DNA of 64,000 bases from Hericium rajendrae (GCA_033439255.1 CM065892.1:1-64000); one strand, 5' to 3'. Counted from the stretch's first letter, positions 24,364 through 38,151 are shown. Program-made: numbers and translations. Notes: generated by a model not told the origin, from the sequence alone.

Positions 24364-26052
24364 TCATGCAGACACGGGCCCCATGCGTTCAAGCCTGACA
24401 GTCAGCTGCTTCAGCTCTCCGCTTTTGATCAGCGCGGCAAACTCGGCCACGCTCGAGCCAGAGTGTTTGGCAGCAAGAGTGCGTTGGGCCTGTGTATGCG
24501 AGCACTCAGCAAACAGGAATGGATAGATGGCGGTCAAGTACTTACATGAGGAGTAAGAACATCCCAGATAGCTCGGATGTTCGGAATGGTGAACTTATGT
24601 TTCCCAAGGTAGAACCATCCACCCTGCGCGTTGCATGAATATACAGTTATAGACAGAATCGAAGCGCCCGCACCTTTTTCGTAGACCACATGAACATCTG
24701 CAGGCCCTCCTTTCTCGCGTCTGGCGCGATATACGCCGTGATCTTCGCGTTTGTCTTGGCGCTGCCCCACGAGACGACGTACGTCCCGTTCGGAGTTTCA
24801 AGCAAGTTGGGATCGTATAGGAACCCAGTCTTGTTACTCGACGCGATGTGCAGCCGGAGGGAGTCCGTCGGCTCGTCGGAGAGAGCATCTAGAGCGCTGA
24901 CCTTCGGAAGATGAGTGTCTCGTCTAAGATGGGGATGGAAACGAGGATCCTCACCGTTTCCTCGTCGACTTCCAGTCCGAAGCTCTCCGACAACTCCCGG
25001 AATTCAAAAGGCCCCGCATTTCCGCCAGCCAACCGCGGCGGCTTTGCAACGTGTATCTTCCATCGATTGGCGACGGGCATGTCGTCATCCCTGTCTTCGC
25101 GCATGGAGTATCCAGACTCGCTGGACCCAGGGCTGAGCTCGATCATGCTCAAGTTACTCAAGCGCATGCTTCCCTGCGCCTGCGCCATAGGGCGGGGCCC
25201 ACGTCCCAACGTGCGAGGCGGGGTCAAAAGATCTGACGTCTGACTACGCGGCGCGAACGGCGATCCAGCGGGTGAGTTGGAGGCGCTGACGATGCGCTGT
25301 TTGCCTGCGCGGCGTTGCGTTTTGTCTTCCTCGAATGCAGGACCGAGACCGCCGGGCATGGGCTCATGGAGTGCAGAGAAGCTAGAGGACTGGCTGGCTG
25401 GCTGGCTGGCTGGCGGTGTGGGAAGGACGTCCTCATTGATGATCGTCACGTCCGTCTGCGGCGAGGAGCTCGTAGATGCGGTCCGGCTATGGCGAGGTCG
25501 GGCGGCCGCCCTGGAAGAGTCGACCCCAACACCGTCAGATACATGATCAGACACATGGCTGCCAATATCGTCGGCCACGTCTTTAGGCAAAAGGGCATTC
25601 TGCACCACGCCACAAAATCGAGCTTAATTCGATACAAATCTTCGTAGATCAGGGAGAGCTCACTTTCTGCTCGCTCAGCAAGTCGCGCATGACGCGACGC
25701 ATGTTGGCCAGCTTTTTCTGCAGCGTCTCCCGCTCGTCCAGCTTTGCCTCGCGTTCGCCGAGCTCCTTGTTTCGCTTCACTAGCTCGGACGCCAGCGCCC
25801 TGCTTTCGGCGCGAACGCGCTCGATGTCTCCCGTCGATGCCTCGAGCTCGGAAATGCGCTGCTTGAGCTCAGCATTCTCGGTGTGCGCCGCACGCAATGC
25901 CGACGCCAGTCGGGAATGCACCTGGTCCAAAGTCGACGTGACAGTGGCGAACTGCAGGGATGACGAGGTGATGAGATCAAGGTGACAGCATGCTGTATGG
26001 TACTACTCACCTCTTTGCGGGCCCACTCGAGATCTGCGGCTGCAGACGCCAT
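24364..26052 (-). CDS. Coiled-coil protein of unknown function
   Basis: No family recognised. Six exons (26011-26052, 25664-25951, 24955-25599, 24674-24901, 24546-24623, 24364-24489) give 468 aa with all phases closing. After MASAAADLEWARKE comes a predicted coiled coil (about residues 20-105; heptad-rich, e.g. ALRAAHTENAELKQRISELE). A long Ser/Pro/Gln-rich low-complexity linker (about 115-250) follows; it is encoded partly by a (TGGC)6 tract read on the minus strand as repeating Pro-Ala-Ser-Gln. The C-terminal part of about 160 aa looks globular (LHIASSNKTGFLYDP, WFYLGKHKFTIPN, SVAEFAALIKSGELKQL). The gene diverges from the amidohydrolase over 205 bp. The linker suggests a phosphorylated scaffold or cytoskeletal adaptor, but that is a guess. 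Confidence 0.75.
25391..25414. repeat. (TGGC)6 microsatellite inside coding exon
   Basis: Six uninterrupted TGGC units lie within exon 3 of the coiled-coil gene. The unit is four bases, so gain or loss of a single unit would shift the reading frame. Confidence 0.9.
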
Positions 26053-26257
26053 TGTTGGGGCAGAAGAGTGTTGCGTTGAGGACCAGCGATGTTGATCATG
26101 GCGATCCCGCTGCTGACGACGTTGCCGAGCTCGGTGTCGCACGAGGAAGCGCGGGCGGCGCCGACGTCGGGCCTTATCTTATCTCCCTCCGCCGTCTTAT
26201 CTCCTCCCCCAACCTTGAACACCATGGCACGATACCGATGCTGCCAGCTGCAATCCC
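26053..26257. promoter_or_regulatory. Divergent promoter, coiled-coil gene / amidohydrolase
   Basis: The two start codons are 205 bp apart and point away from each other, so both promoters overlap. The stretch next to the plus-strand gene is C/T-rich. No specific operator recognised. Confidence 0.5.
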
Positions 26258-27595
26258 ATGGCTTCCCGTATCCCCAAGCTGCTGGTCGACATACATACCC
26301 ATGTATACCTCCCTCGCTATGCGTCTGTACTACGGTCGCGTGAAGTCGCGCCTCGGATCCTGAGCAGGACGATTGCCTCAGGTGAAACTGAAGAGCGGCT
26401 TCTTATCCTCGATAATGAACCCAGCGGAGGGCGTCCAGTCGGCCCCCAGGTTCGTATTGAAGTCTATGGGCTGCGTATGCGAGCTTAAATTTGAAAACGT
26501 GCGTAGTATTGGGACAGGGATGAGAAGCTTCGATTTATGGATAAGCACGGCATCGACGTCTCTATCGTCAGGTGTGTACTCTGGCCTTCATATCGCTCGT
26601 CAGACGTAGTTACATTTCCCGCATAGTCTGGCAAACCCATGGCTGGATTTCCTGCCTTACAACTCCGCTCTCGACCTCTCCATCAACCTGAACGCCGACC
26701 TGCAAACTTATTGCTCCACATCACCCTCTCTCACCTCCGTCGAGCCTTCCCTCAATCGGCTCTACGCACTCGGCCTGATACCGCTTGTCAATGATACCCC
26801 GCCGGATGCACTCGCGCCGTTCATCCGCAACCTTGCTGCAAATCACCCGCATATCCGCGGCATCATCCTCGGCACGCGGGGGCGCGGAAAAGGACTGGAC
26901 GAGCCAGAACTGGAGGAAATGTGGGGTGCTCTCGAGGAGACAGGCTTGGTGGTATTCCTGCACCCCCACTACGGCGTCGGAGGAGGCGAGAATGTCTGGG
27001 GCGAGAGGGACAACGGGCATGTGCTGCCTCTCGCACTTGGATTCCCGTTTGAGACCACGGCGGTACGTCGACACCTTGTATCTAACATGCAGATGTGTGC
27101 TCAAAAGCTCTGCAGGCCGTGACGCGCCTCATCTTGTCAGGGCTGCTCGATCGGCACCCAAATCTGCGCATCCTGCTCGCCCATGCAGGCGCTGCGCTTC
27201 CGCTTCTGTCTTCCCGCCTCGCATCGTGCATCACGCACGATCCGCTCGTCGCACATAGGCTAAAGCATGATGCGCGATACTATCTCGGCAAGCTATACTA
27301 CGACGCTGTCGCCTATGGCGCAGCGGAACTCGGATTCGTCAGCGCAGTCATTGGGCGCGCAGAACGAGAAGGCACGACCAGGGAGGAGGAGGGCGACGCG
27401 GAGCGCGGCAGCACGAGAATCATGTTTGGGACCGACCATCCATTCTTTCCGCCCATTGGGGAGGAGGGCGCCGAGAAGAAATGGCAGAGCGTGCTTGACA
27501 ACCTGGACGCCATACAGGGAGCAGGGAAGTGGAGCAGTGAGGCAAAGGATGGCGTGAAAGGCGGAAATGCTCTGCGATTGTTTGGAATTATCTAG
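26258..27595 (+). CDS. ACMSD-family amidohydrolase (metal-dependent decarboxylase)
   Basis: TIM-barrel amidohydrolase of the ACMSD/Amidohydro_2 group; the family's best known reaction is decarboxylation of 2-amino-3-carboxymuconate-6-semialdehyde (ACMS) to aminomuconate semialdehyde. Exons 26258-26449, 26507-26571, 26627-27062 and 27116-27595 give 390 aa. Zinc ligands visible: H13 and H15 in VDIHTH, a His in VVFLHPHYG, a His in LLAHAG, and the Asp in MFGTDHPFFPP. The block YWDRDEKLRFMDKHGID, then VSLANPWLDFLP, is typical of the fungal subfamily and forms only after splicing. Related decarboxylases act on other aromatic acids, so the substrate is not certain. BNA6, the next enzyme on the competing branch from ACMS, lies about 5 kb away. 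Confidence 0.88.
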
Positions 27596-28658
27596 GGATG
27601 CGCGATGTACAAGTGCATAGCGGTAGGTGGTGGAAAGAAGAGGCGTATTGCAATCGCGGGTCCATATATCAAACTGCCAATTTTTCGTCCGATACCACTT
27701 ACCGACCTACAACGTTCAACAGTGTCGTGGTTGTTCTTGCCGACAGCTGGTGGTGCATGGTTGCGGCTTTTTTCATTATCTCGGGCGATGCCTCACGCCT
27801 CCCGTTCCTCCATAATTGCCATTAAATGAATAACAAATGGGCATCCTCGTGGAGTGAGCGGAGTGTTCGCTGGCTTTGAAGAGAGCGGGAGCAGATCCAA
27901 GAAGCAGATCAACGTGAATCCGGTATGCCGGAACTAGAGGACGGAAGCGAGCGCAGATGTCAGATGTCGCCATCGGCAGTGGGTGAGACGCGCTCCGGGA
28001 GAGATCGGGCAGTGGTCGGGCCCATCGGAGGCTCGGGCAAGCACTTCGGTCTCCATCATGTAGCGCATCGCCCAAACTTTCATACAGCATGAAAACGTCT
28101 ATTGCAAGATCTATTCAAGGGGTACGCCTAATCATTGAGTTTCTGAAAGCCTTCGAGACGACTCACTCATCACAGTCGTCGATATCGACATCAGGACGTT
28201 TCAGTCACTAAAAAGACAATACAGTATCTCGTATGTCCTGTGGATGAGCTGTCACCAGAAATATTTGCAGAGAAGCTCACCTGTCTCGAGATTCCGTGTC
28301 GGGCAGGACGATAGCAGGTCCTTTTGCGACCGTCTCCCGAGGTCACTACCCGTCGCTCGTCATGGCATTGCAAACGAACGAAGACGGGATCGCTGTCAAC
28401 GAATCAATGCATGATCTCAAGTATGGGTGACATCCTCAGCTTACTTTTAGGAACAGCAGAGGCTGACCGTGACGTTAAATCGTCCTAGTGTTGTTGTTCC
28501 AATATCTGCACCCTAGGCCGTCTTTCAGCGGAGCAGCGCTATCCTTAGCGCCGCCCCGCCGGCGATCTCTAGCTACTCTTAACGACTTGTCTGTGTAAGG
28601 AGTCATTATCGTTTTCGCACAGTGATGGCACGTATCCTCTCAGACTCTAGGCACGAGC
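27596..28658. other. Intergenic, no gene recognised
   Basis: 3' flank of the amidohydrolase followed by about 800 bp without a recognisable gene. Short frames on both strands lack motifs. An AT-rich run near 27770-27840 fits a terminator/poly(A) region. Confidence 0.45.
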
Positions 28659-28997
28659 ATGTCAGCAGGCGACGGCGGGAATCAACCCGCCGCCTTCGTG
28701 AGGGCTCCACAAATTTGCGTGGCCTTGCACTCGCGTCGCCGGATATGGATACATGCACCAGCTCCGCAACATCGACGGCCTTCTCTCTCGAAAACCCAAC
28801 ATCCTACGAGATCGGGGGTGGCGACATCGCATGGCGCATTTGTATTTTACAACAATGGGAGCCTGCAGGGAGAGGGCTGCACGAACGCGCAAGACGTAAT
28901 GGTGGAAGCGCCCGTGGCAGCCCGTGATAACGGCGTCGACCTCGCTATGGCAGCTCAAAAAACCCCGAAAAATCCCACCAAAAAAAATCGTGAGTGA
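28659..28997 (+). other. Exon-like open frame conserved in the duplicated arm (left copy)
   Basis: Open frame whose 3' half is matched, in the same frame and ending at the same place, by the minus-strand frame 36527-36243. The segment GAFVFYNNGSLQGEGC here corresponds to GSFVFCNNGALHEERC there, and both finish in KNRE followed by GTGAGTGAAG, which is also a consensus splice donor. It may therefore be a real exon of an undescribed gene, or simply part of a duplicated non-coding arm. I recognise no family. No start codon can be chosen with confidence. Confidence 0.3.
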
Positions 28998-29679
28998 AGA
29001 TCGTCGAGATACTCACCCCCGAAAGTCGTAGGAGAAATTGACGCGAGCAGAGAAGTATAAAATCTGGAATGGGTGATGTCTATCCAGCAGATGGAAGGGG
29101 ATACCTGAAGCCCCGTCGAATCACAAGGACTGACGCCGGCAAAACTTCATAGCACAGATTCTTCTCACAGATGCTCCGTGCCGCGCCCCCCTCCCGAGAG
29201 CCCCCCAGCCTATAATCACTAGACGGAAAGGGGGACTGAACGATCGGAGGTCCTCGGATTCCTCGGCCAGCGCGCAACGCTCCTCCAGCCGTCATTGTGT
29301 CCCGAAATGGATGCTTCTTTCGAAGCGAAAGGCAATGCAACTTCGGACAAAGGCACTGATGGCGTTCCTCGGGCGTGAGATCCTCAGCAGCATGAGAAAG
29401 CTTATTTTGTTATAGCCACTGTTTGGGTGCCGGCGGACTTCCGGTGCGCTTCTCCTTTCAATACACCATGTCGCCTCGTTGTCGACAATTCATTTCATGT
29501 CTTCTAAACAAAAAGAAATGCCTCGAAGCAGCTGTTCAGCCATGGAATCGGTCCAGCCACCTGAAATCAACATATAGCACGGTATATCTCCTGGCTACCT
29601 CTTCTCAGTTCCTGCCTATCTGCCCAACATCGTATACCTCTATCTCATTCCGATTCCATCATCAAATCACCTCCCTACG
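28794..29679 (+). repeat. Left arm of inverted duplication (upstream of zinc-finger gene A)
   Basis: About 886 bp directly upstream of the ATG at 29680. It aligns end to end with the reverse complement of 35553-36438. Long blocks are almost identical, for example around ATAGCACAGATTCTTC, CGGAGGTCCTCGGATTC, GCCGTCATTGTGTCCCGAAA and GTGCGCTTCTCCTTTCAAT; by eye overall identity is roughly 75-80 percent, with blocks higher. It must include the promoter of zinc-finger gene A. Confidence 0.85.
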
Positions 29680-31644
29680 ATGAATTTCCCATACTCTCCA
29701 TTCTTCCAGCCACCTTATGGTGCGACATCTCTACCAGCGCTGGCTTTGCCGCCCTCGAGCGGCCCCGCTCCATTCGGCGCAGCCTTAGCAGGCACAGGGA
29801 TGCCTCAGGCATTCGTGCCAACAAACACGCTCAGGCGGATATCCCCTCTCCCGGCTCGTAGTCGGTGTTGGTGGCAGACGGGTCTGCCAACTCCGCCCGC
29901 GTCGACCTCTCCGACAGAGGCGCACATCTCGTCTAGCGGGACCAGAGGGCGGAAATCAAAGAGGAGAGTGACGGACGTTTCGCGAGCAGAAGCCGCCTTC
30001 GAGCACTCTACCCACTCTATTGTCGATACGCCTAGGGACACCGTCGCGCCGAGTTATGCCCCGGCTGTCGCGTCGAGCTCTACTTCTGCGACAGGGCCGT
30101 ACGCCCAGCAGTTGCACGGGTGGTCATCCGGCCTCAACGCCGGGCCGTTTGATTCTCATCACGTTCACCCTCAGCTGCCTGTGAGTACGACGAGAGGGCA
30201 TCTGCTGTCAGCCGGAGGACATTCAGTTGGACAGTTCGGACCCTACGCTGGTCTTTGTGCGTCTTTCCTTCCAAATCATTCCCACCATCCCCGTCCCTCT
30301 GCATCACATCCTGAGAGCGCGACGACGAATGCTGACTACATTCTTTCTGCTCTAGTCACCCACCCCAGCTATGCACAGCATCAACAACAGGAGATGCCAC
30401 TGCACTATGGTCTTCCCATGGGGATCCAGGCTTCGCGCAATGGTCCCGCGAGGAAGAGGAAAGCCGAGGCCAAGGACAGGTACGGGTCGGACATGGTATC
30501 TGCAGGTCCAATCGCAGGATCATCCGGTCACCCGGCTGGCGTTTCCCGCAAAGCGAGACGAGCAAAGCGCCCTGCCAAAGCTCGTCGCCCCCGCATCGCG
30601 ACCAAGGCGGCACTGCGCTGGGCGGTAAATGAGCATGGGTATCTGATCTTCCCAGAGACGCCAGACGAAGCGGCGGCATACTATCCCACTCACGAGCAGG
30701 AGATTCTCGAGGTCAGAGACGTCTTGTCTCTCTCCATCGTGCATCATTTTGACTGCTTCACTGCACATATAGGACCTGGAAACTTTGGACTGTTGTAAAA
30801 GGATTGCACCTGCAGACATCCCAGTGCATAAGAACGGCGACACCCATCGATTCTTCTGGGGACTGGACAATAAAGTCTATGTCCCGATACTTCGAAAGTT
30901 CAGTTGTGAGGCCAAGGCGAACGGGTGCAGATCGGTGTAAGCCTATCTTCCTTGCGTTTTTAGATACGAGTTGACTTGAAAGATTTTCCTAGATTCAACA
31001 GGATTGATGAAGTGCCACGCCATCATGAAAAGTGCAAAATATACAGAAGGCAGATGGAGGCAGGGGTAGGTGCGATGGCGGCCGTGGAAACAAACGCACC
31101 CTCGACCTTCACAGTCGCCGCCGAGGACGGGGCTCCATTGGGATCAGCGATCCCACCGATTTCGACCCTTCCTGCCACTCCCTCGGCACTTGATGGACAA
31201 CAGCCGTACGAGGGGCCCTCATTCTGGACAGAACCCCCTGCCCAACACGAGCTGCCGGAACTGCCTACAGACTCTCCTCCTACTTCAACTCCGCCCCTCG
31301 CGACGTTCCACCCACTTCTCGGGCCTGGGCCTCCTCTTACAATCGACCCAGGTCTCCTGCCAAATGCGCATCATCAGCCACCCGCGGTCTTCGCTTCCGA
31401 CTTCAAAGACGACGCGCAGCTGGAACAACTTCCAGCCACGATCGCTACGTCAGTCGCACCCACAACCTCATTCCTCATTGAGCCGGCGTACACTGCGGAT
31501 CTGTTCACGGATGAAGAGTGGGCCTATGCATTCTCACGGCCGTTGGGAGACCTTCAACCCATGGATGCCTTCACCTTCGACATTGCACACGATGCACCGC
31601 CATCCTACGGCTCGTGGTCGTCCCTGGCAGGTGCGTTAGACTAG
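29680..31644 (+). CDS. Zinc-finger protein A (paralogue of 34134-35552)
   Basis: Exons 29680-30711, 30773-30936 and 30993-31644 give 615 aa; a likely additional 99-nt in-frame intron at 30257-30355 (GTGCGT donor, CTGAC branch, CTCTAG acceptor) would reduce it to 582. The N-terminal half is Pro/Ser/Ala/His-rich and disordered, with a basic patch (SRKARRAKRPAKARRPR) that could be a nuclear localisation signal. The zinc-finger region has an LDCC pair and His residues at about 351-370, then a C2HC finger with C389, C396, H409 and C413 (FSCEAKANGC, then EVPRHHEKC). Exon 3 encodes an acidic Pro-rich tail ending GSWSSLAGALD, matched by SSWSSLTHALG in the paralogue. A transcription-factor-like role is inferred. 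The inverted partner lies on the other side of BNA6. Confidence 0.8.
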
Positions 31645-32361
31645 TCCTGAACACTTGCTGTGGCCATTGGTCGGTCGATGAGCCTGGCGTGGATATCACA
31701 TGCGATGTCCAAAAAAAGTCGTTTAAATCGACACTTTCTGTTCCATGTTTCTTTGTTCATCTCCGTTGACTCTATCGCTATCGCCTGCTTTTATGATGTG
31801 ATATTTTCTATTATTTCTTGTGGTATATCTATCTCTCGTATACTTATGCCGGCATCATGTACGGTCGTGTTACTCATACGAGGGTTAGGCATGTATAAAT
31901 CCCTCTGAGTTGAAGTCGTGCGGGTTTGCCGTTGTGTTCAAGTAATGTCTGAGAGCCGCGTGATCATCATCAGCTGCGTGCGGACGAAACTTCAAGTAAG
32001 TATTTGCATCTCGATTGCGTTACCAGCGTCCTGGAAATTGACTCTGATCTACAGGATCTCGCGACATCTATGAATGCCGGAAGCAGATCCTGATGGATCT
32101 CTGCGATCTTGTAAGACTTTGTAGGTGCATCAATACAGAGATGGGTGAACAAGATCTAATCGGCCCGACTTCGTGCCTCTGCATGACTCATCGGCTATAC
32201 TCAGCTACACCCTCAAGCTTACGGCTCTACATACGCTCCGTGAGGCAGACGTATCCTGTACTAAGTTACAGGGAAGACCGCACTCTACCCTTTAGCCTTG
32301 ACTAGCCTCAATCCTGCAGATATATTAGTTACAATCACAGGCCCACCAATCTATTGCAGCC
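31645..32361. other. Intergenic between zinc-finger A and BNA6
   Basis: 3' flank of zinc-finger gene A, T-rich to about 31900, then the BNA6 promoter. No gene recognised. Confidence 0.5.
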
Positions 32362-33530
<1,169 letters not shown>

Positions 33531-34133
33531 AGGTAGAGTGCGAGTGCGGGAAGCAAAGACGAGAAGTATCTTTATCTAGTTTGTATCACTGATCTATGCT
33601 GCGTGACGGCGTTGAATTTTACACGGCGCTCTCGAAGAAGCTTGACTTGAGGTGCCGATCGCGATGACCGCCTCGTCACGAGAAGCATAGACAACTAATT
33701 ATTTCAGTCAGAGTTGAAGACGTCGTCGACACAGTGTCTCATCATCGCTGCATCCTACGAATATACAACCAATATCTTTGACTTGATCTTGTTCTGGCAA
33801 CGTGGGTGTTTGCGCATGCGCCACGGGCGTTTGGATTCATAAAACCTATTTTGCATATTGGTATGTAGCATCCACGACCGTACATGAGGTATAAACAAAA
33901 CTACACAGAACAGAACAGGAATCAGCGATGAAGAAAGCATAAGAGATGCGCGTTAGAAAGCAAAAGATAACGATATGGCAACAACAAACATAGCGGTCGT
34001 AAGGGCAAAGAATTGTGGAACAGAAAGGGTCAATTTCATCGAATCGAGATTTTGGGTTGGGTACCACCCCGACATCTGCGGTGCACTCGACAGAGCTCGT
34101 CAGCCAAGCAAACGTCACAGATATCGCTCAGAC
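33531..34133. other. Convergent 3' region of BNA6 and zinc-finger B
   Basis: About 600 bp, AT-richer than the flanking genes, holding both 3' ends. No gene recognised. Confidence 0.5.
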
Positions 34134-35552
34134 TCAGCCCAATGCGTGAGTCAAGGAAGACCACGAGCTGCGTGGCGCAGACCATTGGTCGAGAAGAATG
34201 TTACCGTAGGCCTCCGCGGAAATGGGGCAAGAGCTGGCCGGCAGCTCATCCAGAAAGTCGTCTTGCCCGCCGGCGGGCTCTGGCCAGAAAGACGGCTCGG
34301 CACGCGCGGACGGTTTTCCATCGAGTATGTCGGAAAAGGCACCAAAACGCGTCGAGTGCGGCGGGCCGGCGAATGCCTTCATGAACGAGACGAAATCCTT
34401 GGCGAGCTGGAAGTCTACGGCGAGCTGGAAGTCTACGGCGAGCTGTGCATCCGCTTTGGCTTTGGCTGCTGCCGCTGCCTCCTTGGCCGCCTTCTGGATC
34501 CGCGCCTTCTGGATCTCCGCCTTCAGGGTCATTTCTGCCTTGTAGATACGGCATTTCTCATGGTGACGGTCCACATTATAATCCTCCGTAAACCTACACA
34601 CACATGTCACATCGGTGAGGACCAACGACAGTTACGCAACTGAGAAAGCTTACGAGGCGTCACAAGCCACTGCATGGCAGGAATACTTGCGCAGCACGGG
34701 GACCACGACTCCCCACTTATCGGCCCATGCGCGTCGGTGCTTGTCGGTCATCCGATGTCTCCTTATTTTCTTGACCCCCTCACAGCACTTCAAAGGCCTT
34801 TCGTCCTATACACGCAAGCGACAGTCAGAAAGGTGCGTGGCATGCAGAGACGAGATGCGGCGCACGTTCAAAATCATCGCTTCGTACGTGCTGCTCCACG
34901 GTTTCCGCGCTGCCGGCTCCTCTGAGTGCAGCGGACGCCCGAAGGCATCGACCGCCTTGCGCTTTTCCAGCTTCGTGATACGCTTATTCTTGCGGGAAGT
35001 GTTCCCGCGTGCGTTTGAGTGGCCTTCGACCTCAGGTGTGCCGCTTGGTCCTGCCACCGGCTGAACAGGAATGGAACGCTGACCGGAGAACGTGGGAGCT
35101 GGGTTGGTGGGAGAAGGACGCGTCGCGGGCTGAACAGAAACGGGACGCTGACCGGAAGGCGCGGGGGCTGGGTTGACGGGAGGAGGACGCGTCGCATAAG
35201 GAAGAGCCGGCGAGTGAGAAGACAAGTGGCCATCTTGCCATGTGTACGACGCGTTAGCAAGGGCAACGGTTTTGGCAGTCTGTGGTACATTGGTGTATGC
35301 AGCGGATGCGGAGGAGGCGATTAAGGAAGCGGGAAATGTGGGGGAAGAGGCGAGAAAGGTTGCGGAGGACGGGGTTGTCGGGAGATAGCTCCCTTGAGCT
35401 CGACCTCTAGCCGGGGGGAGAGCGTACTCCCTTGGTGAAGTCAGGTACGGAGCGACAGCCATGAGACATTGGGCTCGGTAGGCGACGGCATCAGCAGAGT
35501 GCTGGGCCGCATAGTGCTGGTATGAGGAATATGGGTATGCCTCGAATGCCAT
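34134..35552 (-). CDS. Zinc-finger protein B (paralogue of 29680-31644)
   Basis: Exons 34866-35552, 34654-34805 and 34134-34593 give 432 aa. The N-terminal half is Ala/Pro/Ser/Tyr-rich and contains an imperfect internal repeat (NPAPAPSGQRPVSVQP, then NPAPTFSGQRSIPVQP). The zinc-finger region runs from LKCCEGVKKIRRH (C236, C237, H246) to YSCHAVACDASF and DRHHEKCRIY (C272, C277, H290, C294). Both introns sit at the same places and in the same phases (0 and 2) as in gene A. The tail has a Lys/Ala-rich helix, two repeats of FQLAVD from a tandem 18-bp DNA repeat, and ends SSWSSLTHALG. Only the finger region and the last residues align with gene A; the N-terminal halves do not. Confidence 0.8.
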
Positions 35553-36438
35553 CTATAGATGTAGAGTATTGAATGAGATTTTGGTGAGGGAGATATGCTG
35601 TATGGGAAGGGCGGAGAGAAACAGAGATTGGGAGGAATAAAACCGACAGACACCGTGTTATATGTTGAACTCTGGATGGATGGGTGTGTCCGTGACTAAA
35701 CAGCTGTTCTGCGGCATTCCTCTTTGGAAAATGTGACATGAATTGTTGGCAATGAGGCGACATAATGCATTGAAAGGAGAAGCGCACAGCAAGTCCACCC
35801 GGCACCCAAACGGTGGCCAGACAGATAAGCTTTCTCATGCTCCTGAAGATCTCATGCCCAGCACCGCCATCAGTACCTTTTTCATTTCCGAAGTCGCATT
35901 GTACTTCGCATCAAAAGAAGTATCCATTTCGGGACACAATGACGGCTCGAGGAGCGCTGTCCGCTGTCCGCGGAATCCGAGGACCTCCGACCGTTGAGAG
36001 ACTCCTTCCAGTGGTGATTATAGGCGGGGGCACCACCAAAGTATGCCATGCGACATGAGGCATCTGTGGGAAGAATCTGTGCTATGGGATTTGCCGGTAT
36101 CAGTGGTTGCGATTTGACGGGGCTGCAGGCCACCCACCCTGTTCCGTTCGCTGGATAGACACCCCCGTTCCAGCCATTATACTATCATACCCGCACAGAT
36201 TAACTTCACCTGCGAATCTCGGGGGAAGTAACGGTGCAATCTTCACTCACGATTATTTTTCGCATTTTTTTCGGGGGGTTTTTGGGCTGCCTCTGCCACT
36301 GGCAAACGATGCCACGCGCGCCTGTCGAGTGTAACGTCTTGCGCGTCTACGCAGCGCTCCTCGTGCAAGGCCCCATTGTTGCAAAATACAAATGAGCCAC
36401 GCGACGCTGCGATCGCCGATCTCGTCCAACGTTGGGTT
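35553..36438 (-). repeat. Right arm of inverted duplication (upstream of zinc-finger gene B)
   Basis: Reverse-complement counterpart of 28794-29679 and of the same length as far as I can place its ends. It starts directly upstream of the zinc-finger B ATG. It contains the promoter of that gene and the matching copy of the exon-like frame (36243-36527). Confidence 0.85.
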
Positions 36439-36527
36439 TGGATGCTGGAGCCACAGAATTCGAGAAGACGTGGATATCGCAAAGCTGATACGTGTGACGC
36501 TATTCGACAACGTTGCTTGCTTCGCAA
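36243..36527 (-). other. Exon-like open frame conserved in the duplicated arm (right copy)
   Basis: Counterpart of 28659-28997. Same reading frame, same C-terminal KNRE end and the same GTGAGTGAAG immediately after, despite many substitutions between the copies. See the left copy. Function unknown, and it may not be coding. Confidence 0.3.
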
Positions 36528-38151
36528 GCACGCGCGAGAGGCCAGGCGAATTTATGGAGCACCCACAGAGGCGGCGGTCGCCTTCGGACACGCTGGTGCC
36601 TAGAGAACATGATGTCGTCGACGTGCGAGGATGCTGATAGCTCGTAAAACAGGCCAGTCCTTGAGAGCAAGAAGAGGTCATCTACAGTACAACAGCGAGA
36701 ATGGAGCCGCTCTCGAGCGACATTGGCACTAGGACAATTCAACCATGGTCAATCTCTGTTATCATTGAAAGTGAGCTTGAAATACTACCATAGTGAAGCT
36801 TTTGGACTGAATAGTTCACAGCTAGCTCATCTTCATCCGTTTCCGACACCTCAGCCAGCGATATTGGCTGGTCTCGGGAGATGATGTCTGAAAAGGGACC
36901 TACAGCGAACCTCCTCGACACCGTCCTGAGAGAAACTGGAGCCTGCTGCCCATACATATGCTTCTGGAGACGCTTCGTCTGTGCACACCTCGTGCGCGAG
37001 AGATACTGTCCCTTTCATGACCGAAACCCGTTTCTTGATGTCGATATCAACGACCGCGATACGTGAAGCCATCTCGAGAGTACATCTATTGACTCACTGA
37101 TCATTCCTCCACCATCAACAGACCTCCTCACCGACATTCGCGTCGTTCGGAGGTTTGGCCGACACAGGACATGGAGGCCGACGTGGTTAGCTCGACTGGG
37201 CCCACCTCTCCCAAGACGCGTCGCCTAACGCCGACGCGACACGGAAGCTCCGAATCCGCCGGGGCAGGCCAGGGCTTCCCTCCTCTTTTGGTAGGTAGTA
37301 GTTCATTCACGTTGATATTCCGCGTATCTCCTCCCAGCTCAGCGACCATCCGAGGATCCCCCGAACGTCGTCCATTTTCTGTTGATTTTATGACAAATTA
37401 TGCGGAGGGTGGGCGGCGTTGCCCGACGCCGCGACAAAAGCCATTCGCCAAGCATGCGCCACCGGCCGCCGGCACGAGCACCCAGCGACGCTCTTGGCCA
37501 GTTCATGGCCGAGGCCACGATAGACGACAGAGTAGTATACTGACACTGAGTCTGTAGCTTGGATGATTTGAACTTTGATTTGTGGACATGTAAAGACCCT
37601 ACATGCAAGCTCACTTGCTCTGCTCACCCTTGCAATGAGCAATCTGACGATTTCGAGCTTCAGCGTGCCATATGGCCACGGCGGGCTGCCCGCCACCAGA
37701 AAACTCACCGAAAGCCCAAGCTAGAGTATATGCGTCGTGTTCACATGTAACTCTAAGCACGAAAGTCTGAGCCTGACATCGTGCAGTGAGTTGCACATAC
37801 AGCCCTCATCATTCCCAGTTGAGCGTGATACGTGCATCCACATATTGTCTTCAAATTGACGACGAAGATACAACGCCCATTCGAGAACACAAGTCGATCT
37901 GAGCGCTCAAGTAGCGTCCATTACATGCAAATCTACGTATCACAAACACCAGACCGAAAATTCGACATACGAGGAAGCCTAGGAGGAAACCAACCAATCA
38001 AGTCATGCGTAGCGTAACTAGCGAAGATCAAGTGAACGAGTGGTGTGTCTGCTACGAAAGTCCAATTCAATTCTTGCAAGCCAAGCTCTGACAAAAAAAA
38101 GAGTTCAACGCCCGATCCGTTTTGGGGTACTAATATGTAATTAAGCTGCGA
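36528..38151. other. Intergenic, about 1.6 kb, no gene recognised
   Basis: Outside the duplicated arm. Open frames at 37171-37557 (+, 128 codons, Pro/Arg/Ser-rich) and 36851-37072 (-) have no recognisable motif. The 3' flank of the KRE9-like gene is AT-rich near 38090-38150. Confidence 0.45.

Noticed and set aside
26918-27122. Shadow frames in the amidohydrolase suggesting a frameshift
   Set aside because: A normal 53-nt intron (27063-27115) restores FETTA-AVTRLILSG, so no frameshift is needed.
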